Positions 1 through 11,667 are shown, numbered from the stretch's first letter. The stretch is 64,000 nucleotides of DNA from Homalodisca vitripennis (GCF_021130785.1 NC_060214.1:49599001-49663000), one strand, 5' to 3'. Made by a program: numbers and translations. Notes: generated by a model not told the origin, from the sequence alone.

Positions 1-519
1 ACCATTACATAAATAAACAAAGATTTTAGCCTATTATTCCTGACAAAAGCTTCATAACATTATATTCATCTTTATTTGTTACAAAGTTCAGCTTTTTTAT
101 GCTCTGATAGTCGCTAACATTTTGCTTTTTTGGAGGCTAAATTGCATGTTGCGTAAAAGAAAACTGAAGGGAACAAAGAGCGTACCGTAACACTAGTGTT
201 AAAAATTGTGTTTACCCCCCTAGACTTTGTCTCTTAGACAACGTGATCAGTGCCAATACTGACTCGACACAAAACTCACAGGAATCCATTCGTTACTTCG
301 TTAGGAAAGAACCTTCTAGCTTCGCTTACATTAAGTGGGTTTCAACTGCAATTGGACGTCAAATATTCCATTTTAAAAGTTTTCTTTTTAAGTAGTTTCG
401 AAACAGAAGTAAAATTGTTAAGGTACTAGATCATGTTTGTTTGACTATTTACGAATGCTTGAAAATTATTCGTATCGATAACGAATTTTCCGCTTGGCGC
501 TACCTGTTGAGTTTGACTG
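1..519. other. Non-coding flank, no gene seen
   Basis: AT-rich sequence before the first LINE. I see no open frame with protein-like content, no tRNA or rRNA signature and no clear repeat. A modestly more GC-rich patch around 200-340 could belong to an unrecognised old repeat, but nothing identifies it. Confidence 0.4.
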
Positions 520-532
520 TAACTGATATGTC
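520..532. repeat. Target-site duplication, left copy (LINE 533-2918)
   Basis: The 13-bp string TAACTGATATGTC occurs here and again at 2919-2931, exactly bracketing the minus-strand LINE. This is the expected outcome of target-primed reverse transcription. The last two bases (TC) are shared with the start of the TCAAG tail, so the true edge is ambiguous by a few bases. Confidence 0.85.
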
Positions 533-550
533 AAGTCAAGTCAAGTCAAG
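531..550. repeat. Short tandem tail of the LINE, (TCAAG)4
   Basis: Four perfect TCAAG units sit directly at the 3' end of the minus-strand LINE. In element orientation the tail reads (CTTGA)n. The tail is a 5-bp microsatellite rather than poly(A). Such tails are known in several LINE clades; this particular unit is what the sequence shows. Confidence 0.8.
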
Positions 551-709
551 TCGCTGTGACTGTGGGGGGGGGGTGGATCCCCCACATCTTTCAAGGCCTC
601 TGCCGGTTAGGCTTTTGCGTTGTGTCTCGAAGGTCATAGCCCTAGTAGCTTCCGCTACCTGTCAGTGGGGTGAAGTGTCGTGGTGCAGTCGAAGTTGTAG
701 TCGATGTCA

Positions 710-2062
710 TCAGTCATCCATAGGAAGACGCAGTTGGGGGACCTCCTCACGGATGTGATCCCACGGTGAGGACTCTGCAGCTTCCTCAAGGCTCGATATC
801 AGGCCTTCTACGAAGCTCCTGATGGTAGGGACGTTGGACGAAGCCCTGACTACGGTGTTCCTCACGAACCAGGGCGACCCAGTGGCCCGCCGGAGACACA
901 CGCTCTGGACAGCGAGCAACTGCCTCCTTGCGGTCTTGCAGGTGAGGTGGTACCATGCTGGGGCCGCATATGTGAGCACTGGTCGTATCAGAGCCGTGTA
1001 GAGCAGGACCTTCGTCCTGGTCGGTAACTTCGTGGAGTTGAGCAGGGGGCCGATGCTGCCGAAGCCCTTCCTCGCTTGGCCACAGATCCTCTTGACGTGG
1101 GGTGTGAAGGTCAGCTTGGAGTCCAGAAGTACCCCCAGGTACTTGACTGAAGTCTTCCACGGTATGTCGTCACCGTTGAGTGACAGGTGACGGCCGTCCG
1201 CTTGTCTCCTTGTCCTCGTGAAGTTTATGGCTTCACATTTGTCAAAGTTGACCTTGATCCTCCACTTGGTCAACCAGGGCTCCAGTAGGTACAGCTGCCG
1301 CTGGATGTAGAACCCAGCCATCCTCAGGTTGGCAGAAGTGGCCGTGAGAAGCGCATCGTCCTCGTACAGGGAGAGCTGCACTCTCGGAGCGACCGGAAAG
1401 TCGTTTGTGTACCACAGGTACAGGATCGGGCCGAGGGCTGATCCCTGTGGCACACCAGATGTCACTGGGCGGGTCGTGGAGGTGGATCGGGCAACGCTGA
1501 CGGATAAGATCCGGAGGTGGAGATAGCTGCGGAGCAGCCGGAAAATCCTGCCAGGCAATGAAGACGATGACAGCTTGAAGAGCAGTCCCTCGTGCCACAC
1601 CTTGTCGAAGGCTTTGCTCACGTCTATCAGGACCGAAGTGGAGTGGTGCTTCCTTCCTACAGCTCCGATGATGTTGTTCAGGACTCTGCGAAGCTGAAGG
1701 GTGGTGGAGTGGCCAGTGCGGAAGCCAAATTGTTCTGTCCTGATAGACGTGAAGAACTCCTCAGAGAATCTCGCCAAGACGATCTTCTCCAGAATCTTGG
1801 AGAGCACAGGCAGGAGGGAGATCGGCCTGTGGTTCTCCGGGAAGAGAGGCTCCTTGCCGGGCTTGGGTATCATGATCACCTTGGCATCCTTCCAGGTGGT
1901 CGGGAAGTCAGCCAGGCGTAGGCATGAGTTGAAGATGCAGGTGATCGTGACGATCACCCAAGCCGGCAGGTTCTTCAATGCTGGAGTTCCTAAGGAGTCC
2001 GGGCCAGGGGCCTTCTTCGGGCGAAGGCGGCGAATGTGGTCTTGCACTTCAAGTGTAGTCAC
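710..2062 (-). pseudogene. LINE reverse transcriptase (ORF2, C-terminal part)
   Basis: About 450 residues of a non-LTR reverse transcriptase. In order: the entry motif PKKAPGPDSLGTPALK (about residue 16), NHRPISLLPVLSKILEK (about 78), FGFRTGHST (about 111), the motif A region IDVSKAFDKVWHEGLL (about 147), motif B GVPQGSALGP (about 205) and motif C as YEDD (about 233). The thumb region YLGVLLDSKL and a region ending in LRLPMDD close the protein. The frame is open from the break at about 2060 to the stop at 710. Family members normally have YADD or FADD, so the E in YEDD is unusual and may reduce activity. The upstream endonuclease part lies in another frame, separated by a -1/+2 shift at about 2060, so the protein as assembled is broken. 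In a living element it would copy its own RNA at a nicked chromosomal site. Confidence 0.9.
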
Positions 2063-2918
2063 AGTGGGCAGTAGGTCGTCTTCGTCAGGTATTCCTCCAG
2101 GAAGTTTTCAATCATTTCGCACGTGCCCTCGTCGTAGACATCCGCGTGTGGAGAGAATTGGCCTTCCATGGTGTCGGCGAAGGCCTCTGCTCGATCTCCA
2201 GGGGAGTAGACAGTACCACGCTGTCCATGAAGTGGTTGGTTGGTCTTCTTCTCCCCTCGAAGTGCCCTGGAGATTTTCCAGATGCCGCCGACACCACCGT
2301 CAGCTTGATGTTCCACATAGTCATCCCACGCAGCCGCTCTGTGTTCAGCCAGGAGACGAGAGCACTTCCTGGCCTGGCGGTTGAAGGTCTGCTTGGCGTG
2401 GGGACATCGGGACTGCTGGTACTCCCTTCGCAGTCTGCGACGAAGGCGAATCTCCTCTCTCAACTCCTCGGGTAGAGGTGGAGTGATGTCAGTCCGGGAG
2501 AGAGGAGATGACGAGGCCGTCATAGCTTCTTGGAGGATGGAAGTCAAGTCGTGTAATTGTCGGTCTAGCTGGTCCTGTGACTCGGCAGGAGTTGGTGGTG
2601 GCCGATGTCTGTCAGCGAGGAGGTTTGCAAAGCGGTGCCAGTTGATCTTGGTGGGACGAGCAGGAGGATACGATGACGCTCCGTCGTCCGAGAGGTCGAA
2701 GACAACTGGCACTTGGTCTGAAGAGAGATCAGACACTGCAAACACCTCGATGTGTCCGTCCAGCGAGCCAGCTAGACCGATGTCCAGTATGTCCGGGAGG
2801 TGCCGTCCATTGTGATTGTAGTGCGTGGGCTCCTCAGGTGTCAGTAGTTGGATGTGGAGTCGGTTATCCAGGAGACGGTGGAGACTTCTGCTGTTGGAGT
2901 TGGTGTTCCGGCATCCCC
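2059..2918 (-). pseudogene. LINE endonuclease C-terminus and linker to RT
   Basis: This frame carries the last part of an exonuclease-endonuclease-phosphatase fold (LPDILDIGLAGSLDG, then SDLSSDQVPVVF) followed by an Arg-rich linker (RLRRRLRREYQQ) leading to the RT. The family has SDH in the catalytic block near the domain end; here it reads SDQ, so the catalytic His appears replaced by Gln. The 5' part of the domain is missing because the element is truncated at the target duplication. The frame ends at a stop at 2059 just after EYLTKTTYCPL; the sense continues in the frame of the RT, so a single-base indel separates the two. Confidence 0.8.
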
Positions 2919-2931
2919 TAACTGATATGTC
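2919..2931. repeat. Target-site duplication, right copy
   Basis: TAACTGATATGTC, identical to 520-532. It marks the 5' truncation point of the minus-strand LINE. The open frame reading into 2932-2949 is flanking DNA, not element. Confidence 0.85.
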
Positions 2932-4372
2932 GATAATACAGTATTGCACTTATATTCCAAGAACCATATTTTCACAAACGGGTTCTAACATTTTATATAT
3001 GTTGTTATAAAAAAGATTAATTCCCCTGCAACAATTGCAAATATAAACATAATAACGGTGCTACTATTTATACACAACAACCAAACGCTTTGCAGTCAGC
3101 ACAAATATTCCAGTAGAGCAGTTCTCGTTGACGTGCTGTAGTGTAACAAACGATACTTATAGTCTGCCGCACGGCGTATCAGTACGCTTCGACGGCTGTC
3201 GCATCCTCGGTTGCCTAATGAGTGCGAGCATAGAGGGGGATTCGGGTAAAGTTGACTTTTGTTAATATTATTTTTAATATTTAAAAACTGTATTTATGTT
3301 CCTTTTCTTAGATTCATATAATGTTTTACTAAATTAATTGCACTAAAGACCTCTTATATATTAATCATATTAAGAAAAACTATTTTTGGGTGTTTTATTT
3401 GAAGTTCATCTTCATTATTTTTGTGTTTTGATTTATCAATATAAAGTTCTATTTGTAACTCCATTGTTCAATTAGGCTTGTTTGGTCAATGAAATAAATA
3501 TTTGGGGAAGGATTTTATTTAAAGAACAATATTCTATTTTTTATATAATGGATACTATTACTGTAAGCGGTGGGAGAAAAGTTCAAACAAACATATTTAT
3601 AATAAAGCATTGTAGTTTTCTACTATAGCTATTCCATGTCATTTGCAATAGTAATATTTTTAAAACAGTTTCAAAACAAACAAATTTTTCATTTATAAAT
3701 GAAAACACTGTAGTAAAGATGTTTTTAAATCATTGTAAATGTGCATGATGATTTCTATTATTGATAATCATGTTACTAACGTGATTGTCTATGTGTATAT
3801 AATATGTTATAGATTTTAAATAATACGTAATAGAATAAGTGGTTGAAAATCTATTTAACATTTTTGTGTGTGATATGGATTGTATTGTTGTATTATGTTG
3901 AAATGTTGTGTGTGTTTGGTTTCTGTTTATATATTGTGACGTACGTAATTGTGTATTGCATATTCGGGTGCACCATTTTATTTTCTTAATATCTTAGTTG
4001 TGAGGATATGTTAATTATTTTTAAAGAAGTAATTAATAAAGATAGGGTGTCAAATTTTTATTAGAATAAATTGAAATAATTTAATTGTAATTTCTACAAA
4101 AGAATTTCCTGTATTTGCGGTATTACCAAAATATTAAATTTAAGCGTAGTAGTTTGGGTCCGTTCCGGTCGATCCCGTTCCTCATGAGATCATGTTCTTT
4201 TTCGTTTCTAATAGAGGGCCTAAAACTACATGAACATTCTACATCGACTCAAATTTGATCAACAGCCAAGCGCATCTGACAGTGTGGGACAGAACATTTA
4301 AATTTGAACTAAATATGCTACACTATTTGTCCTTCAAATGAAGACACCATATATACTGGGCTAGGCATTTAT
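2932..4372. other. AT-rich non-coding stretch
   Basis: No protein-like frame. Around 3060-3245 is a more GC-rich patch (CGCACGGCGTATCAGTACGC near 3169) that may be an unrecognised repeat end. The rest is A/T-rich with many short T runs and no identifiable signal. Confidence 0.35.
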
Positions 4373-4906
4373 GTCTTCTTCTTCTTCTAAGGGGCGGCCT
4401 GTTGCCATGCACAAGTCTCAAAGGTCTTTTGCCCACCCCTGGAAGCACACACCATGAGGCTTACCTGTTTACGATTTCAGAAATTCCACAAACCGCTGAA
4501 AACAACCTTTCAGGTCGTCCTGGAAAAATTCACCACATGGTACAAACTACTAAATGGCATACCGCCCTCTTGATATTACAGGACAATCAAAGAGCAGGTG
4601 TTCAGCAGTTTCCTCTTGCTCGTCACATATATTACAGAGCTTATCCTACCGAAATATGCCGACTCTGTGAACATACTTCATCTGATGACCATGTCCTGTA
4701 ATCAGACCTACAACCCGAGAAGACATCGATCTACTTAAGGAAAGAATGTCAGACGCCGCCCTCGAGGAAGGCTACAGTAGAACCATTCTGCTCATTCTCA
4801 TACCCGGATACAGCCTCCACCTTCTCTTATGCTCAGTGCAAACCCATTTCGAGACAGACCCAAAGGATTCACACCTATAAATGCAACAGAATGGATGAAG
4901 ACCCAT
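4373..4906 (-). mobile_element. 3' fragment of a second LINE, with (GAA)n tail
   Basis: Minus-strand relic comprising an RNase H C-terminus with a zinc-knuckle-like motif, a short 3' UTR, and a terminal microsatellite seen on the plus strand as TCTTCTTCTTCTTC near 4375-4388, i.e. (GAA)n in element orientation. The plus-strand frame at 4402-4701 is only the antisense of this relic. The 5' boundary is uncertain; weak similarity may continue to about 4960. No target duplication was found. Confidence 0.7.
4550..4906 (-). pseudogene. LINE RNase H domain, C-terminal end
   Basis: Read on the minus strand in one frame from 4906, this gives GLITGHGHQMKYVHRVG and then CNICDEQEETAEHLLFDCP, the two most conserved signatures at the end of LINE-encoded RNase H domains (the LTGHG block and the CxxC...H...C knuckle). 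Upstream, YPGMRMSRMVLL and SLSRSMSSRVV also fit the family order. Two in-frame TAG stops interrupt it, one just before PSSRAAS and one just before DKLCNIC. The frame ends at a stop at 4550; further sense (QDDLKGCFQRFVEFLKS) continues in another frame to about 4460. The copy is therefore dead. It belongs to a different LINE family from the one at 533-2918, which shows no RNase H. Confidence 0.75.
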
Positions 4907-6399
4907 TATATATCTGAGTGTGTCACGAGGTATCAGAAATTAGTAGGCGCTCTAAGTAGGCAAGCATAAGATAGTGGTGCATTTTATTGAGTTAGAGTGT
5001 AAGAAGAATGTCCTTTACCCATTGGTAGTAATCGTAAAAGTGTTGACGGAATAAAAAAAACTACATACATATTTCGTCCACGATTTACGTTACAAAAATG
5101 GATCCCTACGTTTCGAAAATTAGTATTTATCAAATTTTATTAAACCTGTACATAAAAGACATATATGTAATGTTTATTATTTTGACCTCACAAATTCGTA
5201 AATATTTTTATATAGTCATTGATTATACAGAATTTTTTTATATTTTTGTCTGTTTAAGATAACCCGTTTTTTCTGATTGGCCAGTTTCAGTATTGTAATA
5301 AAAATATAACGCGATTTTACATATAGAAAATAAGGTCCGGTAGTTTGTATAAGCACTGAAAATTAGTTAATTATCTTATTATTGTTTTCAATGCATACAA
5401 ACTATGCTTCTTTATGCCTATCCCTATAGTTACTAATATTCCTTTTCCCCAATTTGTACGTTTTATAGCAAGCAGCGTGAGAATAATACTTCTTCTTGGT
5501 ATACGTGAGTACCTCAACCTCACACTTATATATTGAAATAACAACAAAACGTTTTGGCATTGTTACGTTGGGTGCTGAAAAATAAGTATTCGTGTATGTG
5601 GAAGTATATGAGGATCAACTTTCCACAACGCTAAATAGATATTTTAGGAATATTCATATATTATTACAGTTACCTCGTGACTCAAATAACATTGGACTTT
5701 AAGTAAAAAATAACTTCCAGAGAAAGTACCACATAGTGCACAGTCTCCTTTGATTTACGTGTTGATTAGAGGGCTGGTTCGTCCCTTCTTTTCCTCATCA
5801 CCTCGCTTTATGTCGGAGGCTTACTGGCAAAAAATAAACATTGTACTGTATTTTATACAATTTATATAAATTTCTTTATTTTCTATGAACATACTTTTTC
5901 AAATATAAATATTTGTCTCAGCAATATAATTATTTTTATAACTTTAAAGTTTTTTTATATAAAAACAATTTAAATATCACAATTAAGTTACAGGGTGTCT
6001 TCGCGTAAAGCCATCCCAATTGTGTTCTTTTCTACATGTTAGTTTACGTAATACCTTTCAGTTTGTTTTGTGTATAATGTAACAATACTGATCCAGAATA
6101 AATATTATTACAAAAAAAGAACGTAACCTCAATAAAGACAGGAAAATCGTCAAATGATACCAAGAGTTTAACAGACACGTTTCGGTGATGGCGTTTCTTT
6201 ATAACATATTTCCGTGTGTTCTAAATCGGAAATGGGCTGGTTTACTTTATCGAAGAAATAGTATCGAACTCGACAAATGGGTGCAGTATAAGCCTTTAAC
6301 ACTAATCTTGTGAGGCTGTTTCAGAGCTATGCAGAGAGGGCTGTACGACCAGGGATGCGAAAGTGGCCCCTATTTACGATTTTAAATTTTACTCGTAAC
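4907..6399. other. Non-coding stretch, nothing recognised
   Basis: AT-rich sequence with short GC-richer patches near 5765-5830 and 5990-6030 that look like fragments of old repeats but match nothing I recognise. No open frame of interest, no RNA gene. Confidence 0.35.
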
Positions 6400-6967
6400 A
6401 ATAACAAAGCAATTTCACACGATTAGAAATCAAACAAGTGTCACCGTTACTGTCCTATTTCGTTGTAAATAATTGCAAACAGTAACCACTTCTTTTCACA
6501 TTAAAAGAAATGGTGAACAGAATATAATTACAACTCTGTGACTTTTTCAATATTAGTGAATATAATATAGCTTAAAAGCAATATTTAGTGCGTTTACTAA
6601 AGCTTTTATGTAGGCTAATTTACAATTTATCAGAAAAGTAGTTGATAACGAACACATTATTGTATTTTTACTGCAATAAAGGAGATCTTAAGTATTCTTT
6701 CAAACTGGCAAACACATACACTACTACTTCTACTACTACTACTTCAAAACATTTTTCACACATTAATATTTTTTTCTCTCTTAATGTAAAGGTTTTCAAG
6801 TGCACATTGTCACTACCATAGTCGAAAAGACTAATTTAAAGGATCAAATATCGCTGCACTTTAAATACAACTTTAACATTTGAACTAAAAACTTGAGATT
6901 GATAAATCATATTTCAACCGAAAAAGCCAGCTTGTACTTAAGTATAGAGATTTTTGGCATTATTCTC

Positions 6968-7090
6968 CTCGTGTCGAGATGGTTAAGAGGGCTTGCAGTT
7001 CACAAAACGGACTGTATTGTGTCTGCGGCTATAATTCTACATCAAAGATGTAGTGCAACATTCCTCTACCCGTTTCTCGAACCCACTTAG
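6968..7090 (+). repeat. tRNA-like sequence (Ser/Leu-type pseudogene or SINE head)
   Basis: GTCGAGATGGTTAAGAGGG resembles the D arm and A box of class II tRNAs, and about 85 bases later GTTTCTCGAACCC resembles a degenerate B box. Spacing and poor stems argue against a working tRNA. It is more likely an old tRNA pseudogene or SINE head inside duplication block A. Confidence 0.35.
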
Positions 7091-8829
7091 TGATGGATAT
7101 CCTGAACGTCTCAATAAAACTTTTGGAGCTGTTGTTAGTGATGGCTAAAGATATATAACCGTCCTCTATTGGTTAATTCTGGTAGCTCTAACATTTAAAA
7201 TATCTATATCTTTTGTTTATTTCATGACTTTTTACTGCATAATAATAGCTCTTCATTATTATTAACCAGGCTATATTACTATAAAATAATCATAAAATAT
7301 TTACTACATTTTTATAAGAGTTGATTATTATGTATATCACAGAAAGTTTTGGGAAGATATGTTTATATACAAAAAATATGCTAATGGTTTATACATATGT
7401 GGAATTTAAAGTATTAGTATTATTCTAGTTTTGCTGGTAAAATATGACATATTACAGATTTAAGACATTAATATATGTTAAATCATGAGTCGTAATAAGA
7501 TATGTGACATATTGCGTTTGTATTCCATATTATACTGTAATCTATCTACTTCACCACAAATATATTGAAAAGACAATGTATAACAATAAACGTGTTGTTT
7601 AGAGGATAGACGATTGAAATTATACAGTCATTTACGTAATATTAACTGTGCCAATTCAACAGATACTTATGAAATTTTTCACATATTAAGCTTTAAATTT
7701 TACAGAGATACTTGAAGGCCATGACTGATGCTGACACAATTTTATAAACAGCATATTTTATTTTTTATATAAATAAACCCTTCAACATCAAAAATTACCG
7801 TTATATCTTTACAATAACACGAAAACAATTTTTCCAAAAGAGGAAAGGCATAAGTAAACGCTTCATAAAAGAGTTGCTGTAAAGAAAGATCGACTCTCTA
7901 AAGCATTATTGCTTGTTAGCTGTTTTCCAATATGAGGTTATAGGGTTGAAATAGCAACGAAGCTGATTACTTTCAAAAGAATCAGTTCAAACTCTGTCAT
8001 TCCATGATTTAAAAATTCCTGTTAAATTACGCATTGCAACATTCCCGAGCACAATGACCGGTTTATAATGATTTTTAACTTCATTGTGATTGTGATTATG
8101 TACACATTCCGCTGGAAATCATGTTATAAAACACTTCACCATAACAAAGAATAACTACTTAGACCCAAGGTATCCCAAATGTTTACACATAATACAGAGC
8201 TTGTAAATTATGCATATATCTAAATTCTACACACTAAAATGACTAAAAACATTTTATATAAAAGGTCTACAGTTACTTTAACTTATGAAAGTTAATAGAA
8301 AATAACTTATACAACTGTGTAACAAGAGTAATGGTGCTTAGAAATGCTGAATAAAACAGAATAATTATATAATTATAATGTAGAGACATATAAATCCTAT
8401 GACATATTTTCAATATTTGCATCAGTTGTTTAATATTTTGTAATCATAGTAAATAATTTTACAGAAGTTTTCATATTAACATGTGAAAAGTTTCTTAACA
8501 CGACTTTATTCTTAAAGAACGTTTTCAGCGCCAGGGAAAGCAATTTATAATCAATAGATCATAAACAGAAATTGCTAATACAACATTCCCCGCCTGTATA
8601 TATATCTTACGGTGGTTGGTCTGATTTAGCTTTGTGCAGCTTAATGGACCAATTACAATTTTTTTTAATCCAGTAATTAGCGTGAATTAAAGGTTCTTTG
8701 TATTTCCAATAATTTGTTTTAAATCTGCCACCATAATTACTAAAATTTTATGTTTATACTGAACGAACGCAGAGAAAGTTTTAGAGGAACATATTTCGAA
8801 TACGTATACTACCAATTTAAACTAATATG

Positions 8830-9110
8830 TTTTCGAAAGAAAAAATTACCTTTAAAACCTTAAATCGCGATATCTATGTCATATCCTGTTATGTTGTAAT
8901 GAAAATGGTGGCACATTGAAAACATAGCAAAGAACTATATAGCTTTAGAAAATATTTATATTTTGTCTCATAATACAAAGTGATTCATTTAAGAACCCCC
9001 CCCATCATTTAAGAACACCCTTTAGCTCATCGACTCATATATTTCGCCGTAGAGTAGTTTCGTTTTAGTATAGGCATAATATATTTTCTCTGTCAATATA
9101 GAATCATTTA
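8830..9110 (+). repeat. Tandem duplicate unit 1
   Basis: About 280 bp carrying the landmarks TAGCTTTAGAAAATATTT, TTGTCTCATAATACAA and ATATTTCGCCGTAGA. The same landmarks recur in order in the following unit, so this is a local tandem duplication inside block A. No coding content. Confidence 0.65.
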
Positions 9111-9129
9111 TAATAATATATATTTGTTC

Positions 9130-9430
9130 TGGTTTTAAACTTTAACTACCAAGTTCTGGAAATAAAAATTTCCCTTTACAGCCTTAAATAGCGGTATCTG
9201 TGATATATCCTGGTATTTTATAATAAAGGGTGGCATATTCAAGACATAGCAAGGATCTATATAGCTTTAGAAAATATTTCTATATTGTCTCATAATACAA
9301 CGTGATTCATTAAATAGCTCTAGAGATCATAAAATAATATATTTCGCCATAGAATAGCTTCGTTTTATATAGGTATAATATATTTTTATGTCGATATACA
9401 ATCATCCATAATCTTTTATATTTGTTCTGG
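9130..9430 (+). repeat. Tandem duplicate unit 2
   Basis: Second copy of the 8830-9110 unit, with TAGCTTTAGAAAATATTT, TTGTCTCATAATACAA and ATATTTCGCCATAGA at matching spacing. Divergence is mostly substitutions and small indels. A weaker single copy is visible in block B at about 19640-19790. Confidence 0.65.
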
Positions 9431-9506
9431 TATCAAAATTTAACTAGTCAATACTATTATATCTAATAATATTGAATATTACATACAGTATATGTTAAAT
9501 TATATC

Positions 9507-9511
<5 letters not shown>

Positions 9512-9539
<28 letters not shown>
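9512..9539. repeat. (TA)n microsatellite
   Basis: Uninterrupted AT dinucleotides at the end of duplication block A. Confidence 0.95.
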
Positions 9540-9540
<1 letters not shown>

Positions 9541-9542
<2 letters not shown>

Positions 9543-10137
9543 TAATAATGTTTTAAAATTAAATGCATTTTAAATTCTCTATAAATTCTATTTAATTTTA
9601 TCAGTTTTGAACAAAACTTCATATTTCATCAAATTATGGTTAGGAGAAGTAGACTATATAGAAAAAACAAACTATTCAAATTAAAAGTGTAAATATTATT
9701 GTTTGATTATCTCTATACACAAGGTAGGAGTACGCCACACGTTCTTGTAACTGGCTTCATTGAAGTTCTGTGCAACGTTTAAAGTAAGTAAGGACAAATA
9801 TCTATTTTTATACATATAGTCAATTACACAGAAAATAGTTTTTTGCTTCAATAATACTTGGCGAAACGCAATATTATAAAAATTATTATTATCAAAGTAA
9901 AAATGCCGTTTCATAGGTACTTTTGATGGCGAAAGTATTAAAAAGATTTTGTTTTGAATTAATAATATTTTCTTAGTAGATTTGTGTTTAAATTTCCCGC
10001 TATTTATCATTAAATTCTATATATAATAAAAAATAAAGGAATTTGAATTTAATTGTGATTTTATTTTTCTCATTTGAAATGTTTATATTTTCAGGCGTTA
10101 TATTTCTCATACATGCTTTTTGATTAAACTATTAGAG
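9541..10137. other. AT-rich stretch without recognised features
   Basis: The minus-strand open frame at 9696-10010 (104 codons) is Asn/Lys/Ile/Phe-rich, has no recognisable motif and is what chance gives in such AT-rich DNA. Not called as a gene. Confidence 0.35.
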
Positions 10138-10756
10138 TTACTGTATACAATAATTTCCCCTATTTAGTTTTGTTTTATAAAGATTAAAGAAAAGTTGGAA
10201 CAAAATGAACAAAATATATTTAAGTTAAATCACTTACATTAGAGTTTAGAATTGAAATAATTGCTCATGAAAAATGTTGAACTTGCATACAAACGTTACA
10301 GTTTATTGAAATGAGAGTAGTAAGTCAAGTCCCGAATTCCTGAGCGAAGTTACCTGAATGTTGACAGGAAACTTTAACATTCCTGTCGAATTGCTTTTGC
10401 CATCAAATGGTGAATTCCCTCACATCTAAAATAAATGTTTTATACATTCATAGGTAAACTATTACTCTTTCAGACGAACTATTCAAAGTATAGTTTTTAT
10501 ATTTGTGTTACACGAGATACTTCATTATCATTTTATAAGTTTATATTACTTTTAATAACACAAAACTGCAGTTATAATAATGATTTCCCTTTTGAAATGA
10601 CTACAAATTCAATTGTTTTGTATATATATATATACAGTATATTAGAAAAATAGTATGTTATATCCCTTCCTATGCCTTGAATATTGTATCATCTTACACA
10701 TGATTCTTAATTAACAGACATATAAATTACTGTTTTTATATATAAAAGAATAAATT

Positions 10757-10759
<3 letters not shown>

Positions 10760-10845
<86 letters not shown>
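10760..10845. repeat. (GT)n microsatellite, ~43 units
   Basis: Uninterrupted GT dinucleotides over 86 bases. The corresponding arrays in copy 2 (about 12431-12474) and copy 3 (about 14975-15022) are shorter and interrupted. Confidence 0.97.
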
Positions 10846-10848
<3 letters not shown>

Positions 10849-11667
10849 AAATATTAATATTGTATTTTACGAACAATTTAATTTTTTATAACTTATATTA
10901 CGTTTTGAGCTTTTTTAGTAGTAGATTTTTTTATTGTTTAATAAAATTTACTTTCCTTTAATAAAAAATAAAGAAAACCTTTTTAATTTAATTTTAAATG
11001 TATTAGTTTTTATGCTAATGACTTTTAACAGTCCTCAGTTTCAACGTTAATTAAAGTAATTAAAATAATATATTATGAGCTTCTTAGAAAATTCTTAATT
11101 GTTTCAATAACCGTTTCAATTCAGCTATTTTTTAAAATTGAGAAACAAGATAGCTCTACAATCTGAGAAAAATGTAGCTAAAATGCTGCAGTACAGCAGT
11201 GAGTACGCCGATAAGCGTTTAGCATACAGCACCACTTGGGAAAATCATTGCTAAAGAAAAATAATTAACATGAAGCAGTTTCTTGATAGACATTTTCCTG
11301 GTCGCAAGACTTTTTTAGAGTCGTGGAACCAGTGTTTTGAAATTTTTTAATTGACTAATTGTAAACTAAACAGCAACAATACACCACGTTCCATGATGCA
11401 CTGTAATGGCCTCGCATTTATGACCTAAAATCATAATTTACTTTCACAAGACTACCCTCCAAGTATTGATTATTGTAATTGGTAACTTATAAGTCATATT
11501 CAGAATATAAATCATTTAAAAAAGTGTTATATATAGACAAAGCTACATTTTCATGATATTATATAATACATTCTCTTAACGTGCCTACTTTGTAACTACA
11601 GAATCCTCATGAATGAGATTTAAATACATCAAATAAAATTTTATGATGTATTAGATAATATATAATC

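Larger units (their letters stand above)
533..2918 (-). mobile_element. 5'-truncated Jockey-like non-LTR retrotransposon
   Basis: The copy keeps the C-terminal end of an APE-type endonuclease, the whole reverse transcriptase, a ~175-bp 3' UTR containing a run of ten C (plus-strand G at about 562-571) and a TCAAG-type tail. It is flanked by a 13-bp direct repeat. It is much more GC-rich than its surroundings. ORF1 and most of the endonuclease are absent, which fits 5' truncation during insertion. The clean target duplication and one obvious frameshift suggest a fairly recent insertion. Assignment to the Jockey group rests on the RT motifs and is inference. Confidence 0.9.
6400..9440 (+). repeat. 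Long diverged duplication, block A
   Basis: Many collinear anchors in the same orientation match block B at 17270-19790. Examples: AGAATATAATTA at about 6522 against 17401; AAAAGAATCAGTT at about 7975 against 18877; the GAGCACA...TGACC stretch at about 8045 against 18942; ATGCATATA at about 8210 against 18987; and a region near 8540 against 19330. Divergence is high, with many indels. Either an old segmental duplication or two copies of one long non-coding repeat family; no coding capacity is visible in either. Confidence 0.6.

Noticed and set aside
441..758. Plus-strand 105-codon ORF across the LINE 3' end
   Set aside because: It spans the target duplication and the LINE tail and is antisense to the RT stop region; no protein signature.
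786..2949. Several plus- and minus-strand ORFs overlapping the LINE
   Set aside because: They are other-frame shadows of the RT and endonuclease frames, produced by the high GC of the element.
4402..4701. Plus-strand 99-codon ORF
   Set aside because: The antisense strand encodes a recognisable LINE RNase H end, so the plus frame is a shadow.
10764..10961. Plus-strand Cys/Val repeat ORF
   Set aside because: A reading of the (GT)n microsatellite.
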